From Alphaproteobacteria bacterium (GTDB taxonomy: Bacteria; Pseudomonadota; Alphaproteobacteria; UBA9219), in the NCBI GenBank assembly GCA_019233975.1, contig JAFALY010000035.1, forward strand, positions 1 to 64,000: 64,000 bases of DNA, in the 5' to 3' direction. The position numbers were made by a program, and so were the translations under genes. Below, piece by piece: positions 8,561 through 20,356 of this stretch; position 1 is the stretch's first letter; the number at the start of each line of letters is the position of its first letter. Below the pieces are notes generated by a model, which was not told where the DNA came from, did no database searches, and was given only the letters and a program-made list of their open reading frames with translations.

Positions 8561-9310
8561 GTGGCGACGAAAAAAACGGCAACAAAAAAGAAGGCAGCTC
8601 CGCAAAAGAAAACCGCTTCGGCTAAGAAGGCAGCGCCAAAAAAGACCGTAAAACCCGCCGCGAAGAAAGTAACGGCTAAAAAGCCTGCCGCCAAGAAACC
8701 TGCCGCTAAAAAGCCGGTTGCCAAAAAGGCGGCCGCCAAAAAGATCGTTGCGAAAAAGGCTATCACGAAAAAGTCCGCGGCCACCAGGGTAACGGCAAAG
8801 GTTGCGACCAAGAAGGTCATTGCCAAGAAACCTGCCGCGAAGAAAGTAACAGCTAAAAAGCCTGTCGCGCCTAAACCCGCCGCGCCTACGCCCGTTATCA
8901 AAAAACCCGCTGGTCTGCCGGAACAGCTTTTGTCCGCCGCGCTCAAGGTTCTGGATGAAAGACAGGCCGAAGAAATCGTGACCGTCGACCTGACGGGGCG
9001 CAGCACCATGGCGGATTACGTCGTGATCGCCTCCGGTCGCGCGTCACGTCAGATTGGCGCCATTGCGCATTACATGGCGCAGGCTTTTGCCCTGTTGGGC
9101 GTGCGCAATACGCGCGTCGAAGGCGCCAGCGAAGGCAACTGGGTCCTTGTTGATGCGGGTGATATTATCATCCATTTGTTCCGCCCCGAAGTGCGCGCTT
9201 ATTATGATCTGGAACAGCTCTGGACCAAAAAAGGCAACGCGCGCGATGTCGCGGTTCCCGAAGCCGCCGCGGTTGACGCCTCACCGACGCACGAAGAAGA
9301 CGTTGCATGA
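8561..9310 (+). CDS. rsfS: Ribosome silencing factor RsfS fused to a histone-H1-like Lys/Ala tail
   Basis: Residues 119-230 form an RsfS/Iojap domain (LPEQLLSAALKVLDERQAEE, DYVVIASGRASRQ, WVLVDAGDIIIHLFRPEVR). RsfS binds uL14 and blocks subunit joining under starvation. Residues 1-118 are unusual: a run of AAKKPAAKK-type repeats, almost all Lys, Ala, Pro, Thr and Val, resembling histone H1 or AlgP tails. Standard RsfS has about 105-120 residues, so this protein is doubled. The start is GTG 8561 with AAAGGA seven bases upstream. No in-frame ATG lies between the tail and the domain, so the tail is translated with it. The end overlaps rlmH as ATGA. Confidence 0.93.
   Translation: MATKKTATKKKAAPQKKTASAKKAAPKKTVKPAAKKVTAKKPAAKKPAAKKPVAKKAAAKKIVAKKAITKKSAATRVTAKVATKKVIAKKPAAKKVTAKKPVAPKPAAPTPVIKKPAGLPEQLLSAALKVLDERQAEEIVTVDLTGRSTMADYVVIASGRASRQIGAIAHYMAQAFALLGVRNTRVEGASEGNWVLVDAGDIIIHLFRPEVRAYYDLEQLWTKKGNARDVAVPEAAAVDASPTHEEDVA
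8564..8900 (+). repeat. Degenerate Lys/Ala-coding repeats in the rsfS 5' region
   Basis: The stretch is built from imperfect copies of units such as gccgccaagaaacctgcc and gcgaagaaagtaacggct. They encode AAKKP and AKKVTAKK blocks. The near-identical copies at about 8659-8690 and 8836-8865 show recent duplication. The repeats account for the tail on RsfS and may change length between strains. Confidence 0.8.
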
Positions 9311-9759
9311 AGGTGCTGGTCCTTGCGATCGGCAAATTGCGTGGCGACGAAAGCGCCTGGTGCGATGAATATCTGAAACGGTTGGGGCAGGATATCAGCG
9401 TCAAGGAAATGGCCGCGCCTAAAAACCTGAGCGGGGCCGAAGCGCAAAAGGCCGAAGCCGCCCTGATCCTTCAAGCCATTCCGCCGCAAAGCCATGTTGT
9501 CCTGATGGATGAACGCGGTAAAGATTGCACCAGCCGCGACTTTGCGGGCCTTCTGGAACGCTGGCACATGGAGGCGCGGCAGGTGGTGTTTATTATCGGT
9601 GGTGCTGACGGCGTGACGGATGATGTTCGGAGAAAAGCGCAGACGACATTATGTTTTGGTCATGCGACATGGCCGCATCGTCTGGTGCGCGTGATGTTGT
9701 TGGAACAAATCTATCGCGCGCGGCAAATCACGGCCGGACACCCCTATCACCGCGATTAA
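9307..9759 (+). CDS. rlmH: 23S rRNA (pseudouridine1915-N3)-methyltransferase
   Basis: This SPOUT methyltransferase of 150 residues has the SAM-binding elements HVVLMDERGKDCTS and FIIGGADGV and the conserved C-terminus LLEQIYRARQITAGHPYHRD. It methylates pseudouridine 1915 in helix 69 of 23S rRNA in assembled 70S ribosomes. ATGA overlap with rsfS indicates translational coupling; the rsfS-rlmH pair is common in bacteria. It converges on the macroglobulin gene five bases downstream. Confidence 0.97.
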   Translation: MKVLVLAIGKLRGDESAWCDEYLKRLGQDISVKEMAAPKNLSGAEAQKAEAALILQAIPPQSHVVLMDERGKDCTSRDFAGLLERWHMEARQVVFIIGGADGVTDDVRRKAQTTLCFGHATWPHRLVRVMLLEQIYRARQITAGHPYHRD

Positions 9760-9764
9760 TGCCT

Positions 9765-12700
9765 TTAACGAACGATGATTTTCTGTGTGGCAGATTGTTG
9801 ATCTGTATGGCTGCTGTCCGTGTGCAGCGTGACAGATGGCAATAGGCCCTGACCTTTGCCCTGTGCGCGCCACAGGCTGATAACGCTCCAGGCGCGGTCT
9901 TGCGGTGACAGCTTCATTTGCAGGCTGTCCGTCAGCCATTCGCAATTTTCAGTTGCCGCAGACGGCTGGTTATTTAGACGTGGTGTCAGCCAACCCATGA
10001 AATCGCCACTATCGGGTGCGGCTATGGCGCAGGATGCCGGTTCCAATAAACCGCCGCCGGGCAGGGATAACATCGCTTTGTCTTTCAACGCGTCGCCGGA
10101 TGAGATCACCATGACATAGGTGGCCCCCGCCTGCAGTTGTGTCGAATCCGCATCGCTGCCATCCACGTGGTATAAATGGCGCTGCAATGTTCCAGTGGCG
10201 GCCCGCCTTACCGGGGACAATGCTATTGCCGTCAGATAAACGGGTTGCTGCGTGTTGTTTTTGAGTGTGGGTGCGGATGTTCTGGTGACCGTTCCCGCAA
10301 GGCGGATCCCCGCATCATGGCGCGTCAACAGGGCCGCGCGAGCCATCAGCAGGGCGGCTGCCGTCGACCGGTTTGGCTCGGCCTTACCTTCAACATCGGC
10401 CAGTTGTTTTTGCACATCATCGGCGGCGACCAACGGATTAAGCGCCAGATAGGGCAGGCAGGCAAGGCGTGCGGTATCGTTGGCTGTCGCGCAAGACGCC
10501 TTGCTCAACCACGCGCGCGCGTGGTCGTCATCGTGCAATTGTTGGAAGGCGTAGGCCAATTGCGCGGCGGCGGCATGTGGCAGGTCTTTATCCTGACTGG
10601 TGTCCGAGAAATAGCGCAGGCCCGCGGGGTCGATGGTGCCATTGTCCACGGCATTATGCGCCAATGCCGCATAAATGGCAGCGCGTATCGGACGTTCTTC
10701 ATCCTGCATCCAACTATCGCCCAGTTTGCGATGAAGGAGGCCCAGCGCGCGGGCGCGGCCACTGATGGCGGCGGGTTGATGCATGTCGGACAGCGCCATA
10801 ACGCCTGCCGCCGTCAGCAGCAGGTTATTATCAAAACTGCCATCCGTGCTTTGCCGGATCAGCAGACGCTCGACATCGCGATTAAGGCGCGACTGCCACG
10901 CCGTGTCGTTCATCATGCCGGTTGAAACAACGACCGTGCGCCACGCGCGCAGCGCGTTTAGCTCATCCACCAGATCCTGCGCCGTTACCGGCGTTTGCTG
11001 CAGCAAGGCGGCCAGCATTGCCGGTGCTTGACCCAGACTGCTGCTCGATTCCAGAATCAGGCCGGGTGTTTTGGTAAGCGTGGCATCATGCGGCAGGCTT
11101 TGCTGCGGCATCAAAATCGTTTCATGCAGAACAGTAATGCCGGGGATGGGGGCGTCTTCTGATACCGGATTGGCGGCGGGTTGCGGCGCTGGCGTTGCCG
11201 TTGTTTTCTCTGCGGGTCCGGTGTTGATGATGGTCTGCCCCGTCCATGTAGCGCCATTTTTAATGTCATCGCCCGCGGCTGTGGCGCTGATATGTACGGC
11301 GATGGCATGACCCCAATCCGTACCGGGCGTCAGGCTGATCTCATTCTTACCAGCCGGTTTTTGCATGTGCAGGGTTTGGCGCAACTGGTCGTCGCTGATG
11401 ATCGCTGTGATCAAAGCGGGCTTCTCAAGATTAAAGTGTATTTTGTACACGCCGCCGCCGCCGGGTTTGTCGGTTGTCAGGGTCAGTGAGCCGTTCATAC
11501 CCTGTGGTCCTGTGGCGTTTTTCCATCCTGCGCTGAAAGGCAGGCTGGCTGTGACATGTTCGTCGGAATCCAGAACGTCCAGCCGGTACATACCCGATGT
11601 TACGGGCCATTCAATGCGCGCCGGGCCTGATGGCGGCACGTATAGATCGTGGCTGCTGATCAGGCGGGCCTGATTTTCCAGTGCATAATCCCACCGTCCA
11701 TCAGCCTGATGCCAGGCAAAGCTGCGGCCCCTTTCATAAATGCGGTAGGACAGATCATCCGCGCTCACCCGTTTGCCGTCCGGGTTGACGACGACGACAT
11801 CAAAACGCGCCGTGCCATTTTCTGCAAAATGTGCGTGTGGCTGTGTCGCGCGCACACCCACCAGTCTTTCATGCGGCTTGACGGGCAGCAAGATAGGGGC
11901 AGAGGCTGCAATATCATCGCCGAAAATTGTCGCACTGTTTTCATCCGTGTCATCGGCGCGCAGTCGTGCGGCGGCGGGGATCGGCAAATTCGCAGGCTGA
12001 TTGACTTTCAGATACAGCGTTGCCTGGCCGCGTGCATCCGTCACAAAATGCGCGATGGTTTGCGGTGCGTCCTTAGTGGCGGTGTTGCCGCTAAAACCCG
12101 CGCCAAATTCGACATTATCCCAACCGGCAAAGGGATGGCGCGTGGGCTGCCAGTCATTGCGAACCACACCGGAAACAAAGGGGGCCGGCGTGCCGTCTGT
12201 GCGCAGGCTGCGTACATGCAAAACGACCTTGCCGTCTTCGGGCAGTTGCGTTTGTTCAGACTCGACGACAAAAACGGGCGCGTCGGGGTGGTGGGTGACA
12301 CGCAGTGCTGTCTCTGCCATCGGCGCTTCACCCGGCATCTGCCATACCAGTTTCCACAAACCTGCGAGCGTGGGGGCGGTTAATGAGACCTCGCCATGGC
12401 CCGCGTTGCCAACCCTGACCGGGCTTGCGGCATAGACACTGTTGTCCGTGTTCAAAATCTGCACGACGCTGTCTTTGACATCAACTGGGTGGCCATGTAC
12501 ATCTTCAGCCAGTAAGTCCAGCGTGACAGTATCACCGGGGCGATAAAAGCTTTGATGCGTATGAATACGCGCCTCGACCAAGGGTGGCTTTAAGGCATCC
12601 AGCGCATGAATGGCCGGCGCCGCAAAAGCGATATCGCCTGCCGCGCTCTGGCCGACAATAATCACAGGCTGTTTGACGGTTTCACTGGGCAAATGTAGCA

Positions 12701-13670
12701 GGGCCGTTCCAGTTGCATCGGTTTCGCCTGATGCGACGACATGTCCGCCATTGTCGATGGCTGACAATTTAACCTGTGCCGCAATCCCGCCTTCCTTGCG
12801 GTTGTCGCTGATGACCGTGATGGCGCCAGCGTCGCGCAAGGCCAGGATGTTCAGAGTGCCGCGGTTCAACCACACGGCCGCGCTGGGCGGCAGGTCGGTC
12901 ATATGCGTTTTGTCATCAGGTGCCGTAACAGCCAGTAAATAAAGGCCGGGTTGCGCATTGGCCACAAGGCTGTTCAGCGGCAGCGGCGTTGTTGTTACCG
13001 TGTCGGGCTTGCTTTCCACCGCCATATCCCATTTTTTCATCAGCGTACCGTGCGTGCGCGCAAAAGTGGCGCTTTCAGACGGGGCCAGTGTTGTCTGCAA
13101 CCGCTGCTGCCATGCATCCGCCATGGCGGATGTGTCATTGACGGCGTACAGTTCCAATGTCAGGTGGTAGGTGTTGATGCTGCGCAGGGCGATGTCATCA
13201 CCCCAGTCAATCATGCCGTTGCCGTGCAATGTTTGTGGAAAAGAAAGAGCGGGGGTGCGGGGCGGAATGTCGATATTCAGCTTTTCGCCGCTTTTCATGT
13301 AAAAGCCGTCCGCACCGCGCAGTTCGTCAACGCGCAGGTGATAATGCGCACGATGTTCCAGACCGCGCAGGCAAAGCTGGTTGCCGGCGAGTGTCAGGTT
13401 TTTGGAGGCGAGCGTCATCACCTCATCATTCAATGTCACCTGAACCTTGGGCTTGGCGGCCAGTTCCTTTGTATCCGGTGCCGCGCCTGCAAAGTCATGA
13501 TCCATTTCCAAGCAAAAATCTGCCGTTTCGCCTTCGGCCTGAATAATGGGGCGCGTGATATGCACAGTTTTGTCATCAGCGCGGGCGGCGTGCGTGAAAG
13601 CAGGCACGGCTATAAGGCCGCAGAGCGAGAATAAAGTGAGGCGCGAAAAGGGGCGTGAAAGACGAAGCAT
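9765..13670 (-). CDS. Alpha-2-macroglobulin family protein lacking the thioester motif
   Basis: The exported protein has about 1301 residues with a signal peptide ending near THAARA. Mid-protein features are typical of bacterial alpha-2-macroglobulins: SFYRPGDTVTLDLLAEDVHG, a macroglobulin-like beta repeat, the ARGQATLYLKVN segment and a helical terpenoid-cyclase-like region rich in ALAHN/AQLAYAFQQL helices. At the spot where thioester members have CxEQ, the sequence runs AMLAALLQQTPVTAQDL, with no Cys or CxEQ. It therefore resembles the E. coli YfaS (MagD) type rather than YfhM. Such proteins are thought to trap or inhibit foreign proteases in the periplasm. Start ATG 13670 was chosen for the signal peptide; 13724 is an alternative. 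No pbpC neighbour is present. Confidence 0.82.
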   Translation of the reverse strand: MLRLSRPFSRLTLFSLCGLIAVPAFTHAARADDKTVHITRPIIQAEGETADFCLEMDHDFAGAAPDTKELAAKPKVQVTLNDEVMTLASKNLTLAGNQLCLRGLEHRAHYHLRVDELRGADGFYMKSGEKLNIDIPPRTPALSFPQTLHGNGMIDWGDDIALRSINTYHLTLELYAVNDTSAMADAWQQRLQTTLAPSESATFARTHGTLMKKWDMAVESKPDTVTTTPLPLNSLVANAQPGLYLLAVTAPDDKTHMTDLPPSAAVWLNRGTLNILALRDAGAITVISDNRKEGGIAAQVKLSAIDNGGHVVASGETDATGTALLHLPSETVKQPVIIVGQSAAGDIAFAAPAIHALDALKPPLVEARIHTHQSFYRPGDTVTLDLLAEDVHGHPVDVKDSVVQILNTDNSVYAASPVRVGNAGHGEVSLTAPTLAGLWKLVWQMPGEAPMAETALRVTHHPDAPVFVVESEQTQLPEDGKVVLHVRSLRTDGTPAPFVSGVVRNDWQPTRHPFAGWDNVEFGAGFSGNTATKDAPQTIAHFVTDARGQATLYLKVNQPANLPIPAAARLRADDTDENSATIFGDDIAASAPILLPVKPHERLVGVRATQPHAHFAENGTARFDVVVVNPDGKRVSADDLSYRIYERGRSFAWHQADGRWDYALENQARLISSHDLYVPPSGPARIEWPVTSGMYRLDVLDSDEHVTASLPFSAGWKNATGPQGMNGSLTLTTDKPGGGGVYKIHFNLEKPALITAIISDDQLRQTLHMQKPAGKNEISLTPGTDWGHAIAVHISATAAGDDIKNGATWTGQTIINTGPAEKTTATPAPQPAANPVSEDAPIPGITVLHETILMPQQSLPHDATLTKTPGLILESSSSLGQAPAMLAALLQQTPVTAQDLVDELNALRAWRTVVVSTGMMNDTAWQSRLNRDVERLLIRQSTDGSFDNNLLLTAAGVMALSDMHQPAAISGRARALGLLHRKLGDSWMQDEERPIRAAIYAALAHNAVDNGTIDPAGLRYFSDTSQDKDLPHAAAAQLAYAFQQLHDDDHARAWLSKASCATANDTARLACLPYLALNPLVAADDVQKQLADVEGKAEPNRSTAAALLMARAALLTRHDAGIRLAGTVTRTSAPTLKNNTQQPVYLTAIALSPVRRAATGTLQRHLYHVDGSDADSTQLQAGATYVMVISSGDALKDKAMLSLPGGGLLEPASCAIAAPDSGDFMGWLTPRLNNQPSAATENCEWLTDSLQMKLSPQDRAWSVISLWRAQGKGQGLLPSVTLHTDSSHTDQQSATQKIIVR

Positions 13671-13864
13671 GGGGTCAAAATTCGGGCTTGGACGAGGTTC
13701 TTGGGGACTGGTTGCGGACCCCACTTCTTTACCAGCATAACACTATGAAAATGAATGGTTTTTTTCGGGCAAAAAGCCCTTTTTTATAGCATAAAAGATT
13801 AGCCTTTGGATGGCGGTTCGGCTAGAATTACAGATCTGCCGGTCAAAGACGATTCTTTCAATGA

Positions 13865-17256
<3,392 letters not shown>

Positions 17257-17270
17257 GAATTTTCTCTGTT

Positions 17271-17858
17271 TTACATAAGCGGTGCAATGCGCCACAGGGG
17301 AATGTCCTGCTGGGCGTGATGCGGGACGGCGTTGCCGTAATACATATCTTCGCCTGCAATCTGTTGTGACAGGGCGCGCAGCCATGCGCCGTGCGAGACG
17401 ATCAATATCGTCTTGCCCGCGTGGGTTTGTATCAGATCATGAAAGGCGTTTAACGCGCGCTGCTTCAGGGCATCAATGCTTTCGGCGCCGGGCGGCAGAT
17501 GCGTGGTATAAATCCAGTCACGCGCCAGCTTGTCATTGGCCAGCGGATTGCCGGTTGTTTCCAGCCCGATCTCATCCAGCGTTTTACCTTCGGCGGCGCC
17601 CAGCCCGCGTTCTATCAGGCGTTCGTTATAATGAATGCCGATGCCTGTTGTTGTGCCGATAATTTGTGCCGTTACGGCCGCGCGATCCAGGGGGCTCGCG
17701 ATAATCAGGTCAAAACGTACCTGCTTCAAAGCTTGCGCGGCCTGCCGGGCCTGTTCAAGGCCTGCGGCGTTTAGTGGCACGTCCCGGATCTGACCCTGCA
17801 TGCGCTTTTGCGCGTTCCATTCGGTTTCGCCATGGCGAATAAGGTAATGACTGTTCAT
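17271..17858 (-). CDS. Histidine phosphatase family protein (phosphoglycerate-mutase-like)
   Basis: The protein of 195 residues starts MNSHYLIRHGETEWNAQKRM. RHGE holds the phospho-accepting His; LIIASPLDRAAVTAQII and ILIVSHGAWLRAL supply the second Arg and His of the active site. The family covers GpmB, CobC and broad phosphatases, and the exact substrate cannot be read from sequence. It lies upstream of the GDPD gene in a probable two-gene operon. Confidence 0.92.
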   Translation of the reverse strand: MNSHYLIRHGETEWNAQKRMQGQIRDVPLNAAGLEQARQAAQALKQVRFDLIIASPLDRAAVTAQIIGTTTGIGIHYNERLIERGLGAAEGKTLDEIGLETTGNPLANDKLARDWIYTTHLPPGAESIDALKQRALNAFHDLIQTHAGKTILIVSHGAWLRALSQQIAGEDMYYGNAVPHHAQQDIPLWRIAPLM

Positions 17859-17902
17859 CGCACCGTTATACGGAAGTAGACCGTCGGCGGCAACGGCCTA
17901 TC

Positions 17903-19831
17903 CTAATTCACCCTGTTTTTAATCAGGCCTTGCACCACGCTGGGGTCGGCCAGGGTGGATGTATCGCCCAATCCATCTTCTTCGTGCGCGACGATTTTGC
18001 GCAAGATGCGGCGCATGATTTTGCCTGACCGCGTTTTGGGCAGGCCCGTCGCCCATTGAATAAAGTCGGGCGTGGCGATCGGCCCGATGGTTTTGCGTAC
18101 CAACGCCACCAAGACGCGATGCAGCTCATCGTTCGCCACTTCGCCGGTTTTCAGCGTGATAAAAGCATAGATGCCCTGACCCTTAATCTCATGCTGGCAA
18201 CCGACCACGGCGGCTTCGGCCACTTTGGGGTGCGCCACCAGCGCACTTTCAATCTCGGCAGTTGACAGACGGTGCCCCGCGACATTGATGACGTCATCGA
18301 CGCGGCCTGTGATCCAGTAATAACCGTCGGCGTCACGGCGGCATCCGTCACCCGTGAAATAGCGGCCGGGATATATCTTGAAATACCCTTCCTTATACCG
18401 CTCATGGTTTTTCCAGAGCGTGCGCATCATACCGGGCCAACTGCCCTTGATGCACAAAATACCTTCGGCTTCGCCGTGCAGCTCCTCGCCGCCCTGATCG
18501 ACAATGATTGGCTCCACACCGAAGAAAGGCAGTGTGGCCGAACCGGGCTTTAACGCCGTTGCGCCAGGCAGGGGGGTTATCATATGGCCACCGGTTTCCG
18601 TCTGCCACCATGTGTCGATGACGGGGCAACGCCCTTCACCAACAACACGGTGATACCACAGCCATGCTTCGGGATTAATGGGTTCGCCTACCGAGCCCAT
18701 CAGGCGCAAGCTTTTACGGCTGGCGCGTTTTACGAAATCATCGCCTTCGCGCATCAGGGCGCGGATCGCCGTCGGCGCCGTATAGAAAATTGTGACCTTG
18801 TGCTTGTCGACAACCTGCCAGAAACGGCTGTGATCCGGGTAGTTCGGCACACCTTCGTACATCAAGGTCGTGGCCCCGTTTGCCAGGGGCCCGTACAGGA
18901 TATAGGAATGGCCCGTGACCCAACCCACGTCAGCCGTGCACCAATACACATCGCCATCATGATAATCGAACACATATTTGTGCGTCAGGGCGGCGTACAA
19001 CAGATACCCGCCCGTTGTATGCAAAACACCCTTTGGTGTCCCGGTTGACCCGGATGTGTACAGGATAAACAACGGATCTTCCGCGCTCATCTCAACCGGT
19101 GGGCATTGGTCGCTCACCTTCGCGGCCTCGTCATGGTACCAGAAATTCAGCTTATCATCCCATGCTGCGACATTGCCGGTATGACGGACGACCAAAACCG
19201 AATGCACATGGGGGCAGATACGAATAGCTTCATCCACGTTGGCTTTCAGCGGGATTTTCTTACCGCCGCGTATGCCCTCGTCGGCGGTAATGACAACGCG
19301 TGAGTGGCAATCCTGAATACGGTCGCGCAAACTGGTGGGCGAAAAACCGCCAAATACGACCGAATGAATAACGCCGATGCGCGCGCAGGCCAGCATAGCA
19401 AAAGCGGCTTCGGGGATCATCGGCATATAAATCGTGGCCGTGTCGCCTTTCTGTAGCCCGTGCGCCTTTAGAACATTGGCAAAGCGGCAAACCTCGCGGT
19501 GCAGTTCGGCATAGGTAATCAGGCGTTGCTGGTTCGGTTCGTCCCCTTCCCAGATAATCGCGGTCTGGTAGGCACGTTCCGGCAGATGGCGGTCGATGCA
19601 GTTTTCGGCAACATTCAACGTGCCGTCTTCAAACCAACGCACCAGAACTTCGCCCTCGAACGAAGCGTTCTTAACTTTCCTGAATGGCTTGATCCATTTC
19701 AGGCCCTTGGCCATTTCACCCCAAAAGGAGTCCGGATCCTTAATCGACCGCGCATACATTTCTTTGTATTGCGCGGCGTTAATCCATGCTTTGGCGGCTG
19801 TTGCGGGGTCAACGGGGAAGATATCAGACAT
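17903..19831 (-). CDS. acs: Acetyl-CoA synthetase
   Basis: The enzyme of about 642 residues has [19 protein letters not shown] (AMP-binding P-loop), [39 protein letters not shown] and the C-terminal lysine motif [16 protein letters not shown]. That Lys is acetylated in other bacteria to switch the enzyme off. It activates acetate to acetyl-CoA via acetyl-AMP. ATG at 19831 or 19840 are both possible. The stop is 44 bases beyond the start of the phosphatase gene on the same strand, so the acs, phosphatase and GDPD genes may be loosely co-transcribed. Confidence 0.97.
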   Translation of the reverse strand: MSDIFPVDPATAAKAWINAAQYKEMYARSIKDPDSFWGEMAKGLKWIKPFRKVKNASFEGEVLVRWFEDGTLNVAENCIDRHLPERAYQTAIIWEGDEPNQQRLITYAELHREVCRFANVLKAHGLQKGDTATIYMPMIPEAAFAMLACARIGVIHSVVFGGFSPTSLRDRIQDCHSRVVITADEGIRGGKKIPLKANVDEAIRICPHVHSVLVVRHTGNVAAWDDKLNFWYHDEAAKVSDQCPPVEMSAEDPLFILYTSGSTGTPKGVLHTTGGYLLYAALTHKYVFDYHDGDVYWCTADVGWVTGHSYILYGPLANGATTLMYEGVPNYPDHSRFWQVVDKHKVTIFYTAPTAIRALMREGDDFVKRASRKSLRLMGSVGEPINPEAWLWYHRVVGEGRCPVIDTWWQTETGGHMITPLPGATALKPGSATLPFFGVEPIIVDQGGEELHGEAEGILCIKGSWPGMMRTLWKNHERYKEGYFKIYPGRYFTGDGCRRDADGYYWITGRVDDVINVAGHRLSTAEIESALVAHPKVAEAAVVGCQHEIKGQGIYAFITLKTGEVANDELHRVLVALVRKTIGPIATPDFIQWATGLPKTRSGKIMRRILRKIVAHEEDGLGDTSTLADPSVVQGLIKNRVN

Positions 19832-20032
19832 GACCATCACCTGCGAAGAATAGGTATGTTTATCATTATCACAGATATTGTTTAATTATAGAGCCTATAT
19901 TTATTGCGATGCAGCATATAATTTATAGCGAATGCTATTTATTGCTTGCTCAAAAATAACGCCGTAGCCTTTGTGGACAGTACGCAATTTATAATTAAAC
20001 GGTTTTGTCAGGCCTTTTACAAAGGGGGGATT

Positions 20033-20269
20033 ATGGCAAGAGGTTATGAGGACTACCTAGCAGAGCAAAGTGTTTCATCTAAAAAAGCCGGCAGTTTTTT
20101 TCTTGCTGGATTGGTGATTTGTATGATTGGTGGGGTTTTGTTGGGCGCTCATCCAATACTCGGCGGATGCCTGCTTGCATTCGGGGGCATCATGCTGATG
20201 CCCGCAGCCGTTTCCACGATAAGGGCAATCTATTTCGGGCTACGCGCGCGGTCACTTGAGAATCGCTGA
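20033..20269 (+). CDS. Small two-helix membrane protein, unknown
   Basis: The protein of 78 residues has a short polar N-terminus (MARGYEDYLAEQSVSSKK). Two closely spaced hydrophobic Gly-rich helices follow, at roughly residues 21-40 and 44-63, then a basic tail. AAAGGGGGGA lies about four bases before ATG 20033 and marks the start. The family is not recognised. It faces the rpsA terminator on the opposite strand, and its upstream region is AT-rich. Confidence 0.6.
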   Translation: MARGYEDYLAEQSVSSKKAGSFFLAGLVICMIGGVLLGAHPILGGCLLAFGGIMLMPAAVSTIRAIYFGLRARSLENR

Positions 20270-20302
20270 GCCTGTAATTTTTTCAAATGCGTGTTGTTCC
20301 AT

Positions 20303-20330
20303 AAAAAAGGCGGGGCCGAAGCCCCGCCTT
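20303..20330 (-). terminator. Rho-independent terminator of rpsA
   Basis: On the minus strand the sequence forms AAGGCGGGGC-TTCG-GCCCCGCCTT, a perfect 10-bp stem with a UUCG tetraloop, followed by TTTT. It lies 27 bases past the rpsA stop. Confidence 0.93.
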
Positions 20331-20356
20331 GGTCTGCGTCTTCTGTATACGAAAGC

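Noticed and set aside
8521-9009. Minus-strand open frame with an Ala/Phe-rich hydrophobic product antisense to rsfS
   Set aside because: The product is the mirror of Lys/Ala codons, which read as Phe/Leu/Ala on the other strand; there is no independent evidence for it.
13766-13787. Short GGGC/GCCC hairpin with T-run between the macroglobulin gene and gyrB
   Set aside because: The stem is only four base pairs, and no plus-strand gene ends there, so a terminator call is not supported.
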